From: VRUE01 sp963715455
Lineage (GTDB): Bacteria > Actinomycetota > Thermoleophilia > Solirubrobacterales > 70-9
Length of the DNA stretch: 64,000 nucleotides
Assembly: GCA_963715455.1 (NCBI GenBank)
Contig: OY970245.1
Span: forward strand, 620,001-684,000
Direction: 5' to 3'
Part shown: piece after piece, positions 1-8,161 of the stretch
Layout of the letters: every line of letters starts with the position of its first letter
Position numbering within the stretch: position 1 is the first letter of the stretch
Translations under genes and position numbers: made by a program
Notes under the pieces: model-generated
What the model saw: only the letters and a program-made list of their open reading frames with translations
Databases searched by the model: none
What the model was told of the DNA's origin: nothing

Positions 1-1
1 G

Positions 2-220
2 GTCAACTGGCGTGCCTGGGTCGTCGGCGTCTTGGTCGCGGCGGTCGTCATCGTCTCCCTGCAGAACTCGCAGCAGGTCAAGGTCGACGTGCTCTTCCTC
101 ACCGTCGACGCGCCGCTGATCGTCATCCTGCTGATCGCCGTCGCGATCGGCGCCTTGATCGGTTACGTGGCGCCGCTGGTCCATCGCCACCGGCGCGACG
201 GGAAGAAGGCCGAGCGCTAG
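2..220 (+). CDS. LapA-domain membrane protein, 5' end outside the window
   Basis: Small integral-membrane protein of the LapA (DUF1049) type. The open frame runs in from the left edge, so the start is missing. Two hydrophobic helices are visible (about residues 5-22 and 38-60), separated by the family-like NSQQVKVDVLFLTVDAPL stretch, and followed by a short basic tail HRHRRDGKKAER. In characterised relatives the family is linked to lipopolysaccharide or envelope assembly; in actinobacteria its role is unknown. The fold assignment is fairly sure and the function is not. Confidence 0.65.
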   Translation, partial: VNWRAWVVGVLVAAVVIVSLQNSQQVKVDVLFLTVDAPLIVILLIAVAIGALIGYVAPLVHRHRRDGKKAER

Positions 221-334
221 CGCCCGATTACGAAGGCCGCTTTACCCAAATGGACAACGAGTGGCGAAATCGGCGCCGCTCTAGATGTCTTGCTGTGGCA
301 GGCGGCGAGCGACCCTGCGCAGAAAGTGCCCCGC

Positions 335-1003
335 ATGACACGCAGACCGCGCCTCACCTACGCCAACGTCGTCTCTACTCTCGCCCTCTTCCTCGTGCTC
401 AGCGGGGGCGCTGCCTACGCGGCGGGCAAGATCCGCTCCGGCGACATCGCCGCGGGCGCGGTGCGCACCTCCGACGTCTACAAACGGGCGATCACCAGCG
501 GCAAGCTCGCTCTCGGCGCGGTCCACAGCAACCAGATCGCCAACGCCTCGGTCGGCGCCAAGCAGCTCGGCCCGGCCGCCGTCACACCGGGCAACCTGCA
601 GTTCCCGGTCTTCCTCGCCGCCAACCCCACGGGCGGCTCGGCTCCGGTGACCAACGGGCCGGATCCCTACCCGCTGAACGGCGCCACCTGGACCCAGTCG
701 CCCGGCCAGATCCAGGTCGTCTTCGGCGCCGGTGCGGCGCAGCTCGCCTACGACGGCTCGGGGGCGGGCTCCTGCCAGATCTTCTTCGAGGTCAGCCTCA
801 ACGGCCAGCAGGTCGGCGGCGGCCAGCTATCGACCGACTCGACGACTCTGACGCGGGTCGAACAAAGCATCGGCGCCCAGCCGCAGGTCGACCCGCTGAC
901 GCCGACCACCATCGACCTGACCTTGCGGACCGGCTCCAACGGCGGCTGCACCTCCGACTCGCGAATCGAGTCGACCCGCTTCCGCGTGATCGACTTCGGC
1001 TAG
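335..1003 (+). CDS. Secreted protein with Thermoleophilia-type N-terminal segment
   Basis: A 222-residue protein with an N-terminal signal or anchor: basic RRPR, then YANVVSTLALFLVLSGGAAY and a possible cleavage after AYA. The segment RLTYANVVSTLALFLVL is typical of a large family of exported proteins in Solirubrobacterales (recalled, not searched). Residues 33-80 contain repeats of the form SGDIAAGAV, TSGKLALGAV and HSNQIANASV, the pattern of short beta-solenoid-like repeats seen in such proteins. The C-terminal half has two cysteines and is predicted beta-rich. Start chosen at the ATG before TRRPR; an upstream ATG at 290 adds only a non-conserved tail. Enzymatic role unknown. Confidence 0.7.
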   Translation: MTRRPRLTYANVVSTLALFLVLSGGAAYAAGKIRSGDIAAGAVRTSDVYKRAITSGKLALGAVHSNQIANASVGAKQLGPAAVTPGNLQFPVFLAANPTGGSAPVTNGPDPYPLNGATWTQSPGQIQVVFGAGAAQLAYDGSGAGSCQIFFEVSLNGQQVGGGQLSTDSTTLTRVEQSIGAQPQVDPLTPTTIDLTLRTGSNGGCTSDSRIESTRFRVIDFG

Positions 1004-1027
1004 CCGCCTCTTTTCCGCGGGACCGAG

Positions 1028-1774
1028 TCACGGACTGGGCGCGCCAAAGACCTGAACGTAGTAGCGGCCGAAGGGGCCGCCCCGCCCGAAGCCGATGCCG
1101 ATGTGTGTGTACTCCGGGTTGAGGATGTTCTGCCGGTGGCCGCTGCTTTGCATCCACCCCTGGCAGGCGGTTGCAGCCGACTCATAGCCCGCCGCGATGT
1201 TCTCACCGATGTAGGTGAAGCGGTGCGCTCGATCGAAGTGTTCGACCCGCTCGGCGGGCCCACCTTCCTGGGGGTCGGTGTGCCCGAAATAGCCCAGCCG
1301 CGCCATGCTGCGCGCGTGCGCCCGAGCGGCGCGAATCAGTGGGATCCCAAGTTGCAGCGGCGCTACCCCTTGCGCCCGACGTTCGCGGTTGACGCAGCTG
1401 CGAATGGCCCGCTCATTCAGGGTGGCTGTTGACGGAGGTGTGGTTTGCGGCGAGGCCGGGACCGGCGAAGCGTCGGCCACGGCTTCCACCGGCGGGCTCT
1501 CCGGGCCGGCCTCTGGAGCATCGCTTTGGGGAGGCGGAGGCGCCGTAGGTGTGCTGGCTCCGCCGATATCAGGGCCAGTCGACTCCGCTTTGGGCCGCGC
1601 GCCACGGGCTGGGTGGTAGTGCAGCGTTGGGACCTCGGCCTGGCCAAAGGCATCGATTTGCGCCTCTTTGGCCGACTGGTCCCAATTGCCGACCACCGAG
1701 TAGCCGATTGCTGTGGCAAGCAGGGCGATCAGGCAGAGCAGCGCGATCTTGACGAATCGGCCTCCAGTAAGCAT
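1028..1774 (-). CDS. CAP (SCP/PR1-like) domain extracellular protein
   Basis: A 248-residue protein with an N-terminal membrane anchor (residues 8-27), a Pro/Ala-rich linker (about 55-115) and a C-terminal CAP domain (about 120-248). CAP hallmarks visible are ERAIRSCVNRERRAQGV, a histidine in RAHARSMARLGYFGHTDP, YIGENIAAGY and GHRQNILNPEYTHIGIGFG. The domain is found in secreted proteins that bind small ligands or act on the envelope; the bacterial function is unsettled. Its ATG shares a base with the stop of the upstream membrane-protein gene (TAATG), so the two are probably translated together. Confidence 0.85.
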   Translation of the reverse strand: MLTGGRFVKIALLCLIALLATAIGYSVVGNWDQSAKEAQIDAFGQAEVPTLHYHPARGARPKAESTGPDIGGASTPTAPPPPQSDAPEAGPESPPVEAVADASPVPASPQTTPPSTATLNERAIRSCVNRERRAQGVAPLQLGIPLIRAARAHARSMARLGYFGHTDPQEGGPAERVEHFDRAHRFTYIGENIAAGYESAATACQGWMQSSGHRQNILNPEYTHIGIGFGRGGPFGRYYVQVFGAPSP

Positions 1775-2562
1775 TAGGCGACCAGTCGTTTCTGCTTGCC
1801 TACGGCCCCCCGCAGTTTCACCATCGCCAAGACGACGGCGCTGCGGGCGGCGTCGAGCTCAGCCTGGCCACCGTCCGGCCCGGCGGCTCTGCTGAGCGAG
1901 CCATAGGCCTTACGGGCGCCTTCGAGTCGCTGAACGAGCTGCTGGCGCAGCCGCCTCAGGCGATTGCCGACCCTGATCCGCTGAAGTGCGACTGCCGCCC
2001 TGCCAAACGACCTGCCGAGCTCCTCCGCGGCCTCCTGCTGGCCGGACGCAGTCAGCGCGCTGCCGAGCTTCTCGATGCTGACGAGGTTTTCGCGACGGAG
2101 CTCAGTCAGTACTGAGTTGAGCCGCGCGGCGTAACGCTTCTCACCGGGCGTTGCCTGTTCGTGGCTCGCAGGCAGGAGGAACCCACCGATGACGAAGCCG
2201 ATCAGGCAGAGGGCGACGATCGCGAAAGGGAGCGGGCCCAGGTGGACGAGCAGCGGGTCATCGGGGCGCAGGCGACGATGCTCGACGACGAAGAGGACGG
2301 GTATGCCCACCAGGCAGATCGTCGCGCCGCCGGCAAAGGCGATCGCAATCCAGGGAAGCGCGTTGGAGTCCCACACCCCCTGGATCGCGACGACGAGGGT
2401 CGCGGCGATGAAGCCAAACGTGGCCGCGAGCGCAGCCAGGAATCCTCGCCACCACTCGTAGCGGCGCGCGTCCCACTCCTTCTCAGCGCCCAGCGAACTC
2501 TCCATTGCGAGTGGAAAGTATCGCTGCGTGGTTAGCGCAGACTCGGCGGGCGTCTCGCCCAC
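1774..2562 (-). CDS. Hypothetical four-helix membrane protein with basic C-terminal domain
   Basis: A 262-residue protein that I do not recognise. Four hydrophobic helices lie at about residues 40-62, 68-92, 106-128 and in the flanking segment; the C-terminal half (about 145-262) is soluble, helical and rich in Arg/Leu, likely a coiled coil. It is translationally coupled to the CAP-protein gene downstream, so it may act at the envelope. The start could also be the internal Met before ESSLGAEKEW, because the first 19 residues look weak. Confidence 0.55.
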   Translation of the reverse strand: MGETPAESALTTQRYFPLAMESSLGAEKEWDARRYEWWRGFLAALAATFGFIAATLVVAIQGVWDSNALPWIAIAFAGGATICLVGIPVLFVVEHRRLRPDDPLLVHLGPLPFAIVALCLIGFVIGGFLLPASHEQATPGEKRYAARLNSVLTELRRENLVSIEKLGSALTASGQQEAAEELGRSFGRAAVALQRIRVGNRLRRLRQQLVQRLEGARKAYGSLSRAAGPDGGQAELDAARSAVVLAMVKLRGAVGKQKRLVA

Positions 2563-2598
2563 TGCGCTGGCGCGGGCGCCCGCCGAGCGTCTGTCGCA

Positions 2599-3024
2599 TT
2601 ACTGGTTCTGCTCGGCCTGCGCCCTGATGCGCTCCTCCTGCTCGCGCAACTCCGGCGTGAACTCCTCGCCGAAGTCCTCGGCCTCGAAGACCTGGCGGAT
2701 TTCGATCTCGCCCGCTTCCTCGTGCGGGTTGGGGCAGCGCTTGATCCAGTCCACGGCGTCCTCGAAGGAGTCGACCTGCATCAGCCAGTAGCCGGCGATC
2801 AGCTCCTTGGTCTCGGCGAAGGGGCCGTCGGTCACGGTCCGCTCGCCGCCGCCGAAACTGACCCGCGCGCCCTTCGAGGTCGGGTGCAGGCCCTCGCCGG
2901 CCAGCATCACGCCCGCCTCGACCATTTCTTCGTTGAACTTGCCCATCGCGGCGAGCAGCTCCTCGCTCGGCATCACACCGGCCTCGGAGTCCTTGCTTGC
3001 CTTGACAATCGCCATCACCTTCAT
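2599..3024 (-). CDS. YciI/DGPF-family protein
   Basis: A 141-residue protein of the YCII-related (DGPF) family. It starts MKVMAIVKASKDSEAGVMP and contains the family signature TDGPFAETKELIAGYWLMQV in the middle, followed by a helical region and an acidic extension. Homologues have a ferredoxin-like fold and often sit beside ECF sigma factors; the enzymatic role is uncertain. The C-terminal 30 residues (EEFTPELREQEERIRAQAEQ) are a charged tail. It stands alone here; no sigma factor is adjacent. Confidence 0.85.
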   Translation of the reverse strand: MKVMAIVKASKDSEAGVMPSEELLAAMGKFNEEMVEAGVMLAGEGLHPTSKGARVSFGGGERTVTDGPFAETKELIAGYWLMQVDSFEDAVDWIKRCPNPHEEAGEIEIRQVFEAEDFGEEFTPELREQEERIRAQAEQNQ

Positions 3025-3169
3025 CGTGGTCCTCTCTATGTCGTCTGCTGGGGGCCCGGCGGCGCCGGTCTCCCCTCTCTTTACCCCTTAGACGAACGGC
3101 GCTCGCCGCAATCGACACCCTTGCGGAAATATTTTCCGCGCCAGGGCACGTGACTGCCGAGTGGCTCGG

Positions 3170-3754
3170 CTAGCCGGCAGAGCCGCTGACCACCTCGGTC
3201 ATCAACGAGGCCGCCGCGGCGTCGTCCAGCCCTTCGCGATCGAGACGCTGCCAGGTCCAGAAATCGAGCGCCAGGGGGACGAGCGCCTGCGCGCCGGGGC
3301 GGTCAAAGCCAGCCGAGAGGTCGCCGGCCAGCTGTGCCAACAACGGGTCCGAGGACTGCGTTATCCAGCTATCGAGCTCCGGGACCGTTGCCCGTTCGCC
3401 GAACACCCGCCGTTGCATCGGGGCGGTCTCGCGGTACCAGCCGTAGAGCGAGGCGAGCACCGCGTGCAGGCGCTCCTCCGGGTCATCGAGAGCGAGGCCG
3501 GGCGCCAGATCGGGCATCGGGTGCTCGCCCAGCCAGTGGGCGGTGCAGGCCGGCAGCAGCGCTTCCAGGTCGGGGAAGTGGTTGTAGACGGTGAGCCGCT
3601 GCACGCCGGCGCGAGCGGCGATCTCGGTCACCGTTGTCCTGGCGATGCCGACCTCTTCGTGCAGCGAAGCGGCCGCGGCGGCGATCCGGGCGCGGGTCGC
3701 CTGCTGCGCCTCGGCTCGCGCCTTCAGTTCGTATTTTCGCTTTTCAGTTGACAC
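3170..3754 (-). CDS. TetR/AcrR-family transcriptional repressor
   Basis: A 194-residue regulator. The N-terminal helix-turn-helix spans about residues 18-60, with the TetR pattern RARIAAAAASLHEEVGIARTT...EIAARAGVQRLTVYNHFPDLEAL. The C-terminal domain is a helical ligand-binding part with low conservation. Start set at the GTG before STEKRKYELK; a TTG nine bases upstream (3763) is an alternative and would overlap the operator. It is transcribed divergently from the cupin gene, with a palindrome in the shared promoter, so the cupin gene is the probable target. Confidence 0.88.
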   Translation of the reverse strand: MSTEKRKYELKARAEAQQATRARIAAAAASLHEEVGIARTTVTEIAARAGVQRLTVYNHFPDLEALLPACTAHWLGEHPMPDLAPGLALDDPEERLHAVLASLYGWYRETAPMQRRVFGERATVPELDSWITQSSDPLLAQLAGDLSAGFDRPGAQALVPLALDFWTWQRLDREGLDDAAAASLMTEVVSGSAG

Positions 3755-3807
3755 AGCGTTCAATGATGTTACATTGCCATCAATCGGTAAACATGCTGCT
3801 CATTGAA
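3748..3807 (+). promoter_or_regulatory. Divergent promoter/operator between tetR and the cupin gene
   Basis: TTGACA (3748-3753) and TACATT (3770-3775), 16 bases apart, make a good sigma-70 promoter reading toward the cupin gene. An inverted repeat CAATG-N6-CATTG (3761-3776) covers the spacer and -10, where a TetR repressor would block transcription. A second inverted pair, TTCAATGA (3759-3766) and TCATTGAA (3800-3807), encloses the start site. Motifs are seen directly; binding is inferred. Confidence 0.6.
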
Positions 3808-3818
3808 AGGCACGAAAC

Positions 3819-4337
3819 ATGCACGCTCATTCCGCTCCGAAGATCGTCGGCCCCAGCGACGGCAAGGCCGGCAACCTCGGCTCGATCGGCGTCCGCTTCA
3901 TGATCGACACGGAGGAGACCCACGCTGGCGGTTTCTCCCTGGTCGAGCACCCGATGCCGCCGCACGCGCTCGCCGCGCCGCTGCACCGCCACAGCCGCGA
4001 GGACGAGTACTCCTTCGTGGTCGAGGGTCGCATGGGCGCCCTGCTCGGCGATGACGTCGTCTACGCCGAAGCCGGCGATCTCGTCCACAAGCCGCGCGAC
4101 CAATGGCACACCTTCTGGAACGCAAGCGACGAGCCCTGTCGAATCCTCGAGATCATCGCCCCGGGCGGCTTTGAGGACTTCTTCGATGAGCTGGTCGAGG
4201 CGGGTGCCAGTGGCCCCCCGGAGCCCGAATGGCTGGCCGCGCTCGGCGCTCGCTACGGCCTCGAGTTCGATTTCGAATCGGTCCCGAGTCTCTGCGAGCG
4301 CTTCGGCCTCACCTTCGGCGAGGTGTCTGCCCCCTGA
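3819..4337 (+). CDS. Cupin-domain protein
   Basis: A 172-residue single-cupin protein. Metal-ligand motif 1 is visible as PLHRHSREDEYSFVVEGRMG (His, His, Glu) and motif 2 as AGDLVHKPRDQWHTFWN (His). It probably binds a small molecule or catalyses a dioxygenase or isomerase reaction; the substrate is not evident. It is transcribed divergently from the TetR repressor and preceded by a promoter overlapped by an inverted repeat, so it is likely induced by the TetR ligand. Confidence 0.87.
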   Translation: MHAHSAPKIVGPSDGKAGNLGSIGVRFMIDTEETHAGGFSLVEHPMPPHALAAPLHRHSREDEYSFVVEGRMGALLGDDVVYAEAGDLVHKPRDQWHTFWNASDEPCRILEIIAPGGFEDFFDELVEAGASGPPEPEWLAALGARYGLEFDFESVPSLCERFGLTFGEVSAP

Positions 4338-4350
4338 GTGCGGTGAGCCG

Positions 4351-5109
4351 CTAGTTGCTGTGCCAGAGGCCGCGCTCGACCAGGATCTCCTTCAGGAGCT
4401 GGAGCTGGTCGGTGATCACCCCGTCCACACCGACGTCGAGCGCCGCACCGATGCTGGGTGCGTCGTTGAGCGTCCAGGCATGCACGGCAAGGCCGCCGCG
4501 GTGAGCCCGCTCGACTGAGCCAGCGGTGATCACCGGCAGGCCCTGCCAGCGAAGCGGTAGCTGCAGCACGGCAGCGCCGCCGCTTCGCCCGCCGCCGGGC
4601 AGGAAGGAGGTCACCGCAAACCGCAGGGTGCCCAGGACACCGAGCCCGGTGCAAACCTCAGGACCCACCATGCGCCGGAACGCCGCCACCCGGCGCTCTG
4701 AAAAAGAGGTGACGCAAACTTCCTCGAGCGCGCCCCTGTCGCGCAGTAGGCGGGCAACCGCCCCCACCCCGGCGGCGTCCTTGAGGTCGACGTTGAAGCG
4801 CAGCTCGGGGAAGGCCTCGAGCGCCTCGGCGAGGCTCGGCACGGCGTCCCCGCTGGGGAGCTTCAGCCGAGAGATCTGCGCTGCGGTGAGCTCGCACACC
4901 CTGCTGTCATGGCCCGTCAGCCGACGCAGATTCGCGTCGTGGAAGACCAGCGGCACTCCATCGCGCGTGGTCTGAATGTCCGTCTCGATATACCGGTAGC
5001 CAAGCCGCTGCGCGGCCTCGAACGCGGCGAGCGCGTTCTCGCCTCCCTCGCTGCCGCCCCGGTGGGCGAAGGCGATCGGCACGGGGGCGTCGAGGAAAGC
5101 GAAGGCCAT
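4351..5109 (-). CDS. Glycerophosphodiester phosphodiesterase family protein
   Basis: About 252 residues. GDPD signature: FAHRGGSEGGENALAAFEAA near the N terminus (catalytic His, Arg and Glu), then YIETDIQTTRDGVPLVFHD (metal-binding Glu/Asp and second His), LKD in the middle, and C-terminal VHAWTLND and GVDGVITDQ. It hydrolyses glycerophosphodiesters to sn-glycerol-3-phosphate and an alcohol. Start set at the ATG that overlaps the stop of the upstream membrane-protein gene (TGATG); the frame stays open upstream but has no homology there. Confidence 0.9.
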   Translation of the reverse strand: MAFAFLDAPVPIAFAHRGGSEGGENALAAFEAAQRLGYRYIETDIQTTRDGVPLVFHDANLRRLTGHDSRVCELTAAQISRLKLPSGDAVPSLAEALEAFPELRFNVDLKDAAGVGAVARLLRDRGALEEVCVTSFSERRVAAFRRMVGPEVCTGLGVLGTLRFAVTSFLPGGGRSGGAAVLQLPLRWQGLPVITAGSVERAHRGGLAVHAWTLNDAPSIGAALDVGVDGVITDQLQLLKEILVERGLWHSN

Positions 5110-6011
5110 CAGGGCCCTTTTGTGCTCAGGCGAAGGCTGAAACAGGTCGTGAACTCCTCCGGCCAACCTGGCACGGATTCCTCCCAGCCAACGCTTGCCA
5201 TCTCCGATGCGTACTTGATGACCTGCCCTTCGAGCCCATCGGGAAAGCGGTCCCCGTCAATCTCAGACCTCGTCAGGATCGGGTCTTGCCGATGGGAGCG
5301 CCGGTAGAAGGCAAACCGCCAGTTTCCCTGCACATCGCGGTATACGAGCACCTGCGAGGGGTCCTCCAGCTTGCGGACATAGTGGTTGGGCGGCTTCTCG
5401 ATCCAGTTGAGCACTCCACCACCGATCAGGGCGAGCAGGACCGCGGCGATCTCGAGCTGATGGGGGGCCACCGTCTCGGGCTCGCTGGCTAGCGGTTCCA
5501 AGAGGAGTATCAGCCCTGCGGCGAGGAGGCCGACGCCAAGCATGACCGCCGCCTGGGGCTGGAAGCGGCTGAGCTGCTGGCTTGTCAAGACAAAGGCCAC
5601 CAGCAGCGCTGCGAACGGTGACTCGGCAAGGCCACCGGTCACCTCTGTAACCACGGCGAAAGCAACGAGGTTGAATATGACACCGGCGTAGTAGAACCGC
5701 ATGCGGTGTTGGTCGAGGAACTTCTGGTCGATGGCTCCATCCCCCGATGGTGTAGCCGGCAGTCCACCGAGAAGTCCCACCAGCCAGCCGACCGCTCCGG
5801 CGGCCGTGAGCAGGCATGCCCAGGAGAGCGCGATGAGGCCGGCGAGGAGAATCAGCTCAAACCGAGTCGGCTCCGGAGCCCAGTCGTAATAGACCATGAG
5901 CAGCCCGGCGCAAAGGCCGATGCCGAGATTGGCGAGGAACAGCAGCTGGGCCAGCTTCTGCTGCCGATCGTGAGCGATCGAGTCGTGTCGCTGTCCGAAC
6001 TTCATATGCAC
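5109..6011 (-). CDS. Hypothetical multi-pass membrane protein
   Basis: A 300-residue protein, not recognised. Six or seven hydrophobic segments lie between residues 20 and 210, followed by a soluble C-terminal part of about 90 residues with Trp/Tyr-rich sequence (QGNWRFAFYRRSHRQDP). The stop overlaps the start of the GDPD gene, so the two are probably one unit. No catalytic motif is visible. Confidence 0.6.
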   Translation of the reverse strand: MHMKFGQRHDSIAHDRQQKLAQLLFLANLGIGLCAGLLMVYYDWAPEPTRFELILLAGLIALSWACLLTAAGAVGWLVGLLGGLPATPSGDGAIDQKFLDQHRMRFYYAGVIFNLVAFAVVTEVTGGLAESPFAALLVAFVLTSQQLSRFQPQAAVMLGVGLLAAGLILLLEPLASEPETVAPHQLEIAAVLLALIGGGVLNWIEKPPNHYVRKLEDPSQVLVYRDVQGNWRFAFYRRSHRQDPILTRSEIDGDRFPDGLEGQVIKYASEMASVGWEESVPGWPEEFTTCFSLRLSTKGP

Positions 6012-6087
6012 CTCCCGTACACACCTTTATGCCGACTTAGATCGAGCAAAATGAACCGGATGAGATTAGCTGGCCGACAGGGGAGAT

Positions 6088-7242
6088 TTAGAGCACGGTG
6101 AACTGCAGCGCCGCGCCGAGGAGGCCGCAGCCGAGCACCACGTAGAGCACGGTGAGCTTGCCGTGCCAGCGGTTGAGGGCTGCGAAGGCGGCGATGGCGA
6201 GCAGGGCGGTGGGGAGATCGACCACGCTGGTGTCGACGATGTCCACGGTGACAGCGGCGATCAGGCCGATCACCCCCGCTGCCACGCCGAGCAGGAAGGG
6301 CCGGATTCGCGGGTTCTCGGCGACGGCGACGAAGAAGCGGTGGAAGAAGATCGGGAAGACGAAGGCGGGCAGGAAGATGCCGAGCGTCATCGCCAGGGCG
6401 CCGCCGGTGCCGCCCGCCACGTAGCCGACGAAGGTGGAGAAGATGATCAGCGGCGCTGGCAGCACGCCGCTGATTGCCAGTCCGTCGACGAACTGGCTCT
6501 CGCTGAGCCAGTGATGGTCGGCGACCGCGGCCTGCTGGAGGAAGGGAATCACGGTGAAGGCGCCGCCGAAGGTGAGCAGGCCGGCCTTCAGCCCCTCGAG
6601 GAAGATCTCCGCGGTCAGCGAGAGGGTGACGGCGCCGAGCACCAGGCCGACCGCGAGGGCGGTGGGGTCGAGCGAGTGCGTCCGCCCAAGCCAGCGCCCG
6701 GCGTTGCTGCGCAGCTCGTAAGCCAGACCGGCGCCGAGCAGGACGAGCAGGAAGGGGGTCGAGGCGAAGGTGGTGAGGGCGAAGGCGGCCACCGCGATCG
6801 CCGCCAGCCAGGCGTCAGTGACGAAGGTGCCGCTCAGGCGCACCACGGCCCGCAGGACGATCGCGCCGACCGCTGCGCTCAGGCCGTAGAAGAGCTCGTC
6901 GAGGTGCCCGGCCAGGTTGGCCTCGACGTAGAGGACCGAGAGCCCCAGCATGAGGAGGAAGCCGGGCAGCATGAAGCCGAGCCCAGCGAGCAACCCGCCG
7001 AGCTTGCCGCCGCGCACCCGGCCGAAGTAGACGCAGAGCTCATGCGCCTCGGGGCCGGGGAGCACCTGGTAGACAGCGAGCGTCTTGCGGAAGGTCTCCT
7101 CCGAGACCCACCGTTCCTCGTCGACGCACTCGCGCTTGACCATCGCGATCTGCGCCGCCGGCCCGCCCCAGGCAAGCGCACCGAACTTGAGGAAGCGCAG
7201 GAAGATCGAGCCCGGCGAGTCGTGGGGCGCGCTGGGACTCAC
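6088..7242 (-). CDS. chrA: Chromate transporter, ChrA (CHR) family
   Basis: A 384-residue long-chain CHR protein with two homologous halves. The N-terminal half has FLRFLKFGALAWGGPAAQIA and LPGPEAHELCVYFG; the C-terminal half has FLEGLKAGLLTFGGAFTVIPF and the matching loop DGLAISGVLPAPL. Ten or more membrane helices are apparent. The family exports chromate; specificity is presumed from family. The start is the GTG at 7242, because the frame upstream of it is out-of-frame sequence of the neighbouring DUF4396 gene. It lies 12 bases after that gene, probably one operon with csoR. Confidence 0.9.
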   Translation of the reverse strand: MSPSAPHDSPGSIFLRFLKFGALAWGGPAAQIAMVKRECVDEERWVSEETFRKTLAVYQVLPGPEAHELCVYFGRVRGGKLGGLLAGLGFMLPGFLLMLGLSVLYVEANLAGHLDELFYGLSAAVGAIVLRAVVRLSGTFVTDAWLAAIAVAAFALTTFASTPFLLVLLGAGLAYELRSNAGRWLGRTHSLDPTALAVGLVLGAVTLSLTAEIFLEGLKAGLLTFGGAFTVIPFLQQAAVADHHWLSESQFVDGLAISGVLPAPLIIFSTFVGYVAGGTGGALAMTLGIFLPAFVFPIFFHRFFVAVAENPRIRPFLLGVAAGVIGLIAAVTVDIVDTSVVDLPTALLAIAAFAALNRWHGKLTVLYVVLGCGLLGAALQFTVL

Positions 7243-7253
7243 ACGCCGCCATG

Positions 7254-7817
7254 CTAAAGGGCCTCGGCGATCAGCACGGCCAACCCGAAGAGGAAGGCGA
7301 GGATGGTGAGAGCGCCGACGAGGCGTGCGGGAGGACCGCCGTGGATGCCGGTCTCGTGGACGGCGGTGTGGCCTTTGCCGCGGGCGATCAGCCAGCGGTT
7401 GACGGGGAGTGCGGCGGCGCCGGCGACGGCCAGGGCGAAGGCGAGGCTGCCCCAGAAGAGGACGTCGCCGATGCCGGCCTCCAGAGCCCCGGGGATGATC
7501 AACATGATCAGGTTGTCGACGATCTCCATGATCGCGATGCTCAAGGTGTCCGAGGCGAGCGCGATCGGGATCACCGCCGAGAGCGCCAGCCCTGCCCGCA
7601 GCAGGGGGATGCTGGTCAGGGTGTAGCCGAAGAGGAAGGCGAGGGCCACGGCAAGGGCGATCGTGCCGAGGTCCGAGAAGCCGAGCGCTGTGCCGATCGC
7701 CATGCCAGCGATCTCGCCCAGGGCGCACCCGGTCAGGCAGTGGAGGGTGGCGCTCAGTGCGACGGCGGTCAACGCCGCGCCCTCGCTCGGCATCGCGTGG
7801 TGTTCGTGCACCGCCAT
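7254..7817 (-). CDS. DUF4396 membrane protein
   Basis: A 187-residue membrane protein with about five helices. It begins with the His-rich MAVHEHHAMPSEG, then ALSATLHCLTGCALGEIAGMAIG, a motif typical of DUF4396 proteins, which are often found with copper or other metal genes. Role unknown; metal handling is plausible from the N-terminal histidines, the internal cysteines and the csoR gene two bases upstream. Confidence 0.78.
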   Translation of the reverse strand: MAVHEHHAMPSEGAALTAVALSATLHCLTGCALGEIAGMAIGTALGFSDLGTIALAVALAFLFGYTLTSIPLLRAGLALSAVIPIALASDTLSIAIMEIVDNLIMLIIPGALEAGIGDVLFWGSLAFALAVAGAAALPVNRWLIARGKGHTAVHETGIHGGPPARLVGALTILAFLFGLAVLIAEAL

Positions 7818-7819
7818 CC

Positions 7820-8116
7820 TTAGTGACTCCGCAGCAGGCGGCTGACGGCCTCGATCATCTCCTCGGTTCGCGCCTCGCGAACCGCCACCGTTTTGGCGCC
7901 GACCACGCAGTGCCGTGTGTGGTCATCGAGCAGCGCCAGCGCCACCTTGTCGATCGCTGCCTGCACGGCGGAGATCTGGGTGAGGACGTCGACGCAGTAG
8001 CGCTCCTCATCGATCATGCGCTCGAGGCCCCCCACCTGCCCAGCGATCCGCCGCAAGCGGTTCTTGACCTTCTCCTTGTCGCCGATGTAGCCCGGCTGAT
8101 GAGTCTCGTCGGTCAT
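7820..8116 (-). CDS. csoR: CsoR-family metal-sensing repressor
   Basis: A 98-residue all-helical repressor of the DUF156/CsoR family. The copper ligands are in place: Cys41, His66 and Cys70, with the same spacing as Cys36-His61-Cys65 of the M. tuberculosis protein. The N-terminal basic stretch KEKVKNRLRRIAGQVGGLERMI is the DNA-binding and tetramer surface. Start at the ATG (8116) that directly follows the palindromic operator; the frame upstream has no support. It probably represses itself with DUF4396/chrA and the divergent methyltransferase gene, released by Cu(I). Confidence 0.93.
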   Translation of the reverse strand: MTDETHQPGYIGDKEKVKNRLRRIAGQVGGLERMIDEERYCVDVLTQISAVQAAIDKVALALLDDHTRHCVVGAKTVAVREARTEEMIEAVSRLLRSH

Positions 8117-8127
8117 GTCCGGAGTAT

Positions 8128-8144
8128 ATACCCCCATGGGGTAT
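8128..8144. promoter_or_regulatory. CsoR operator
   Basis: A perfect inverted repeat ATACCCC-CAT-GGGGTAT lies between csoR and the divergent methyltransferase gene. It matches the GC-tract pseudopalindrome known for CsoR/RcnR-type repressors. It sits 11 bases from the csoR start and 17 from the divergent start, so one tetramer could control both directions. Confidence 0.8.
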
Positions 8145-8161
8145 CTGCTAAATTCAGCTCG

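Noticed and set aside
6163..7257. 364-codon open frame on the plus strand
   Set aside because: It is antisense to chrA, highly Asp/Glu/Gly-biased as expected from the opposite strand of high-GC genes, and has no domain.
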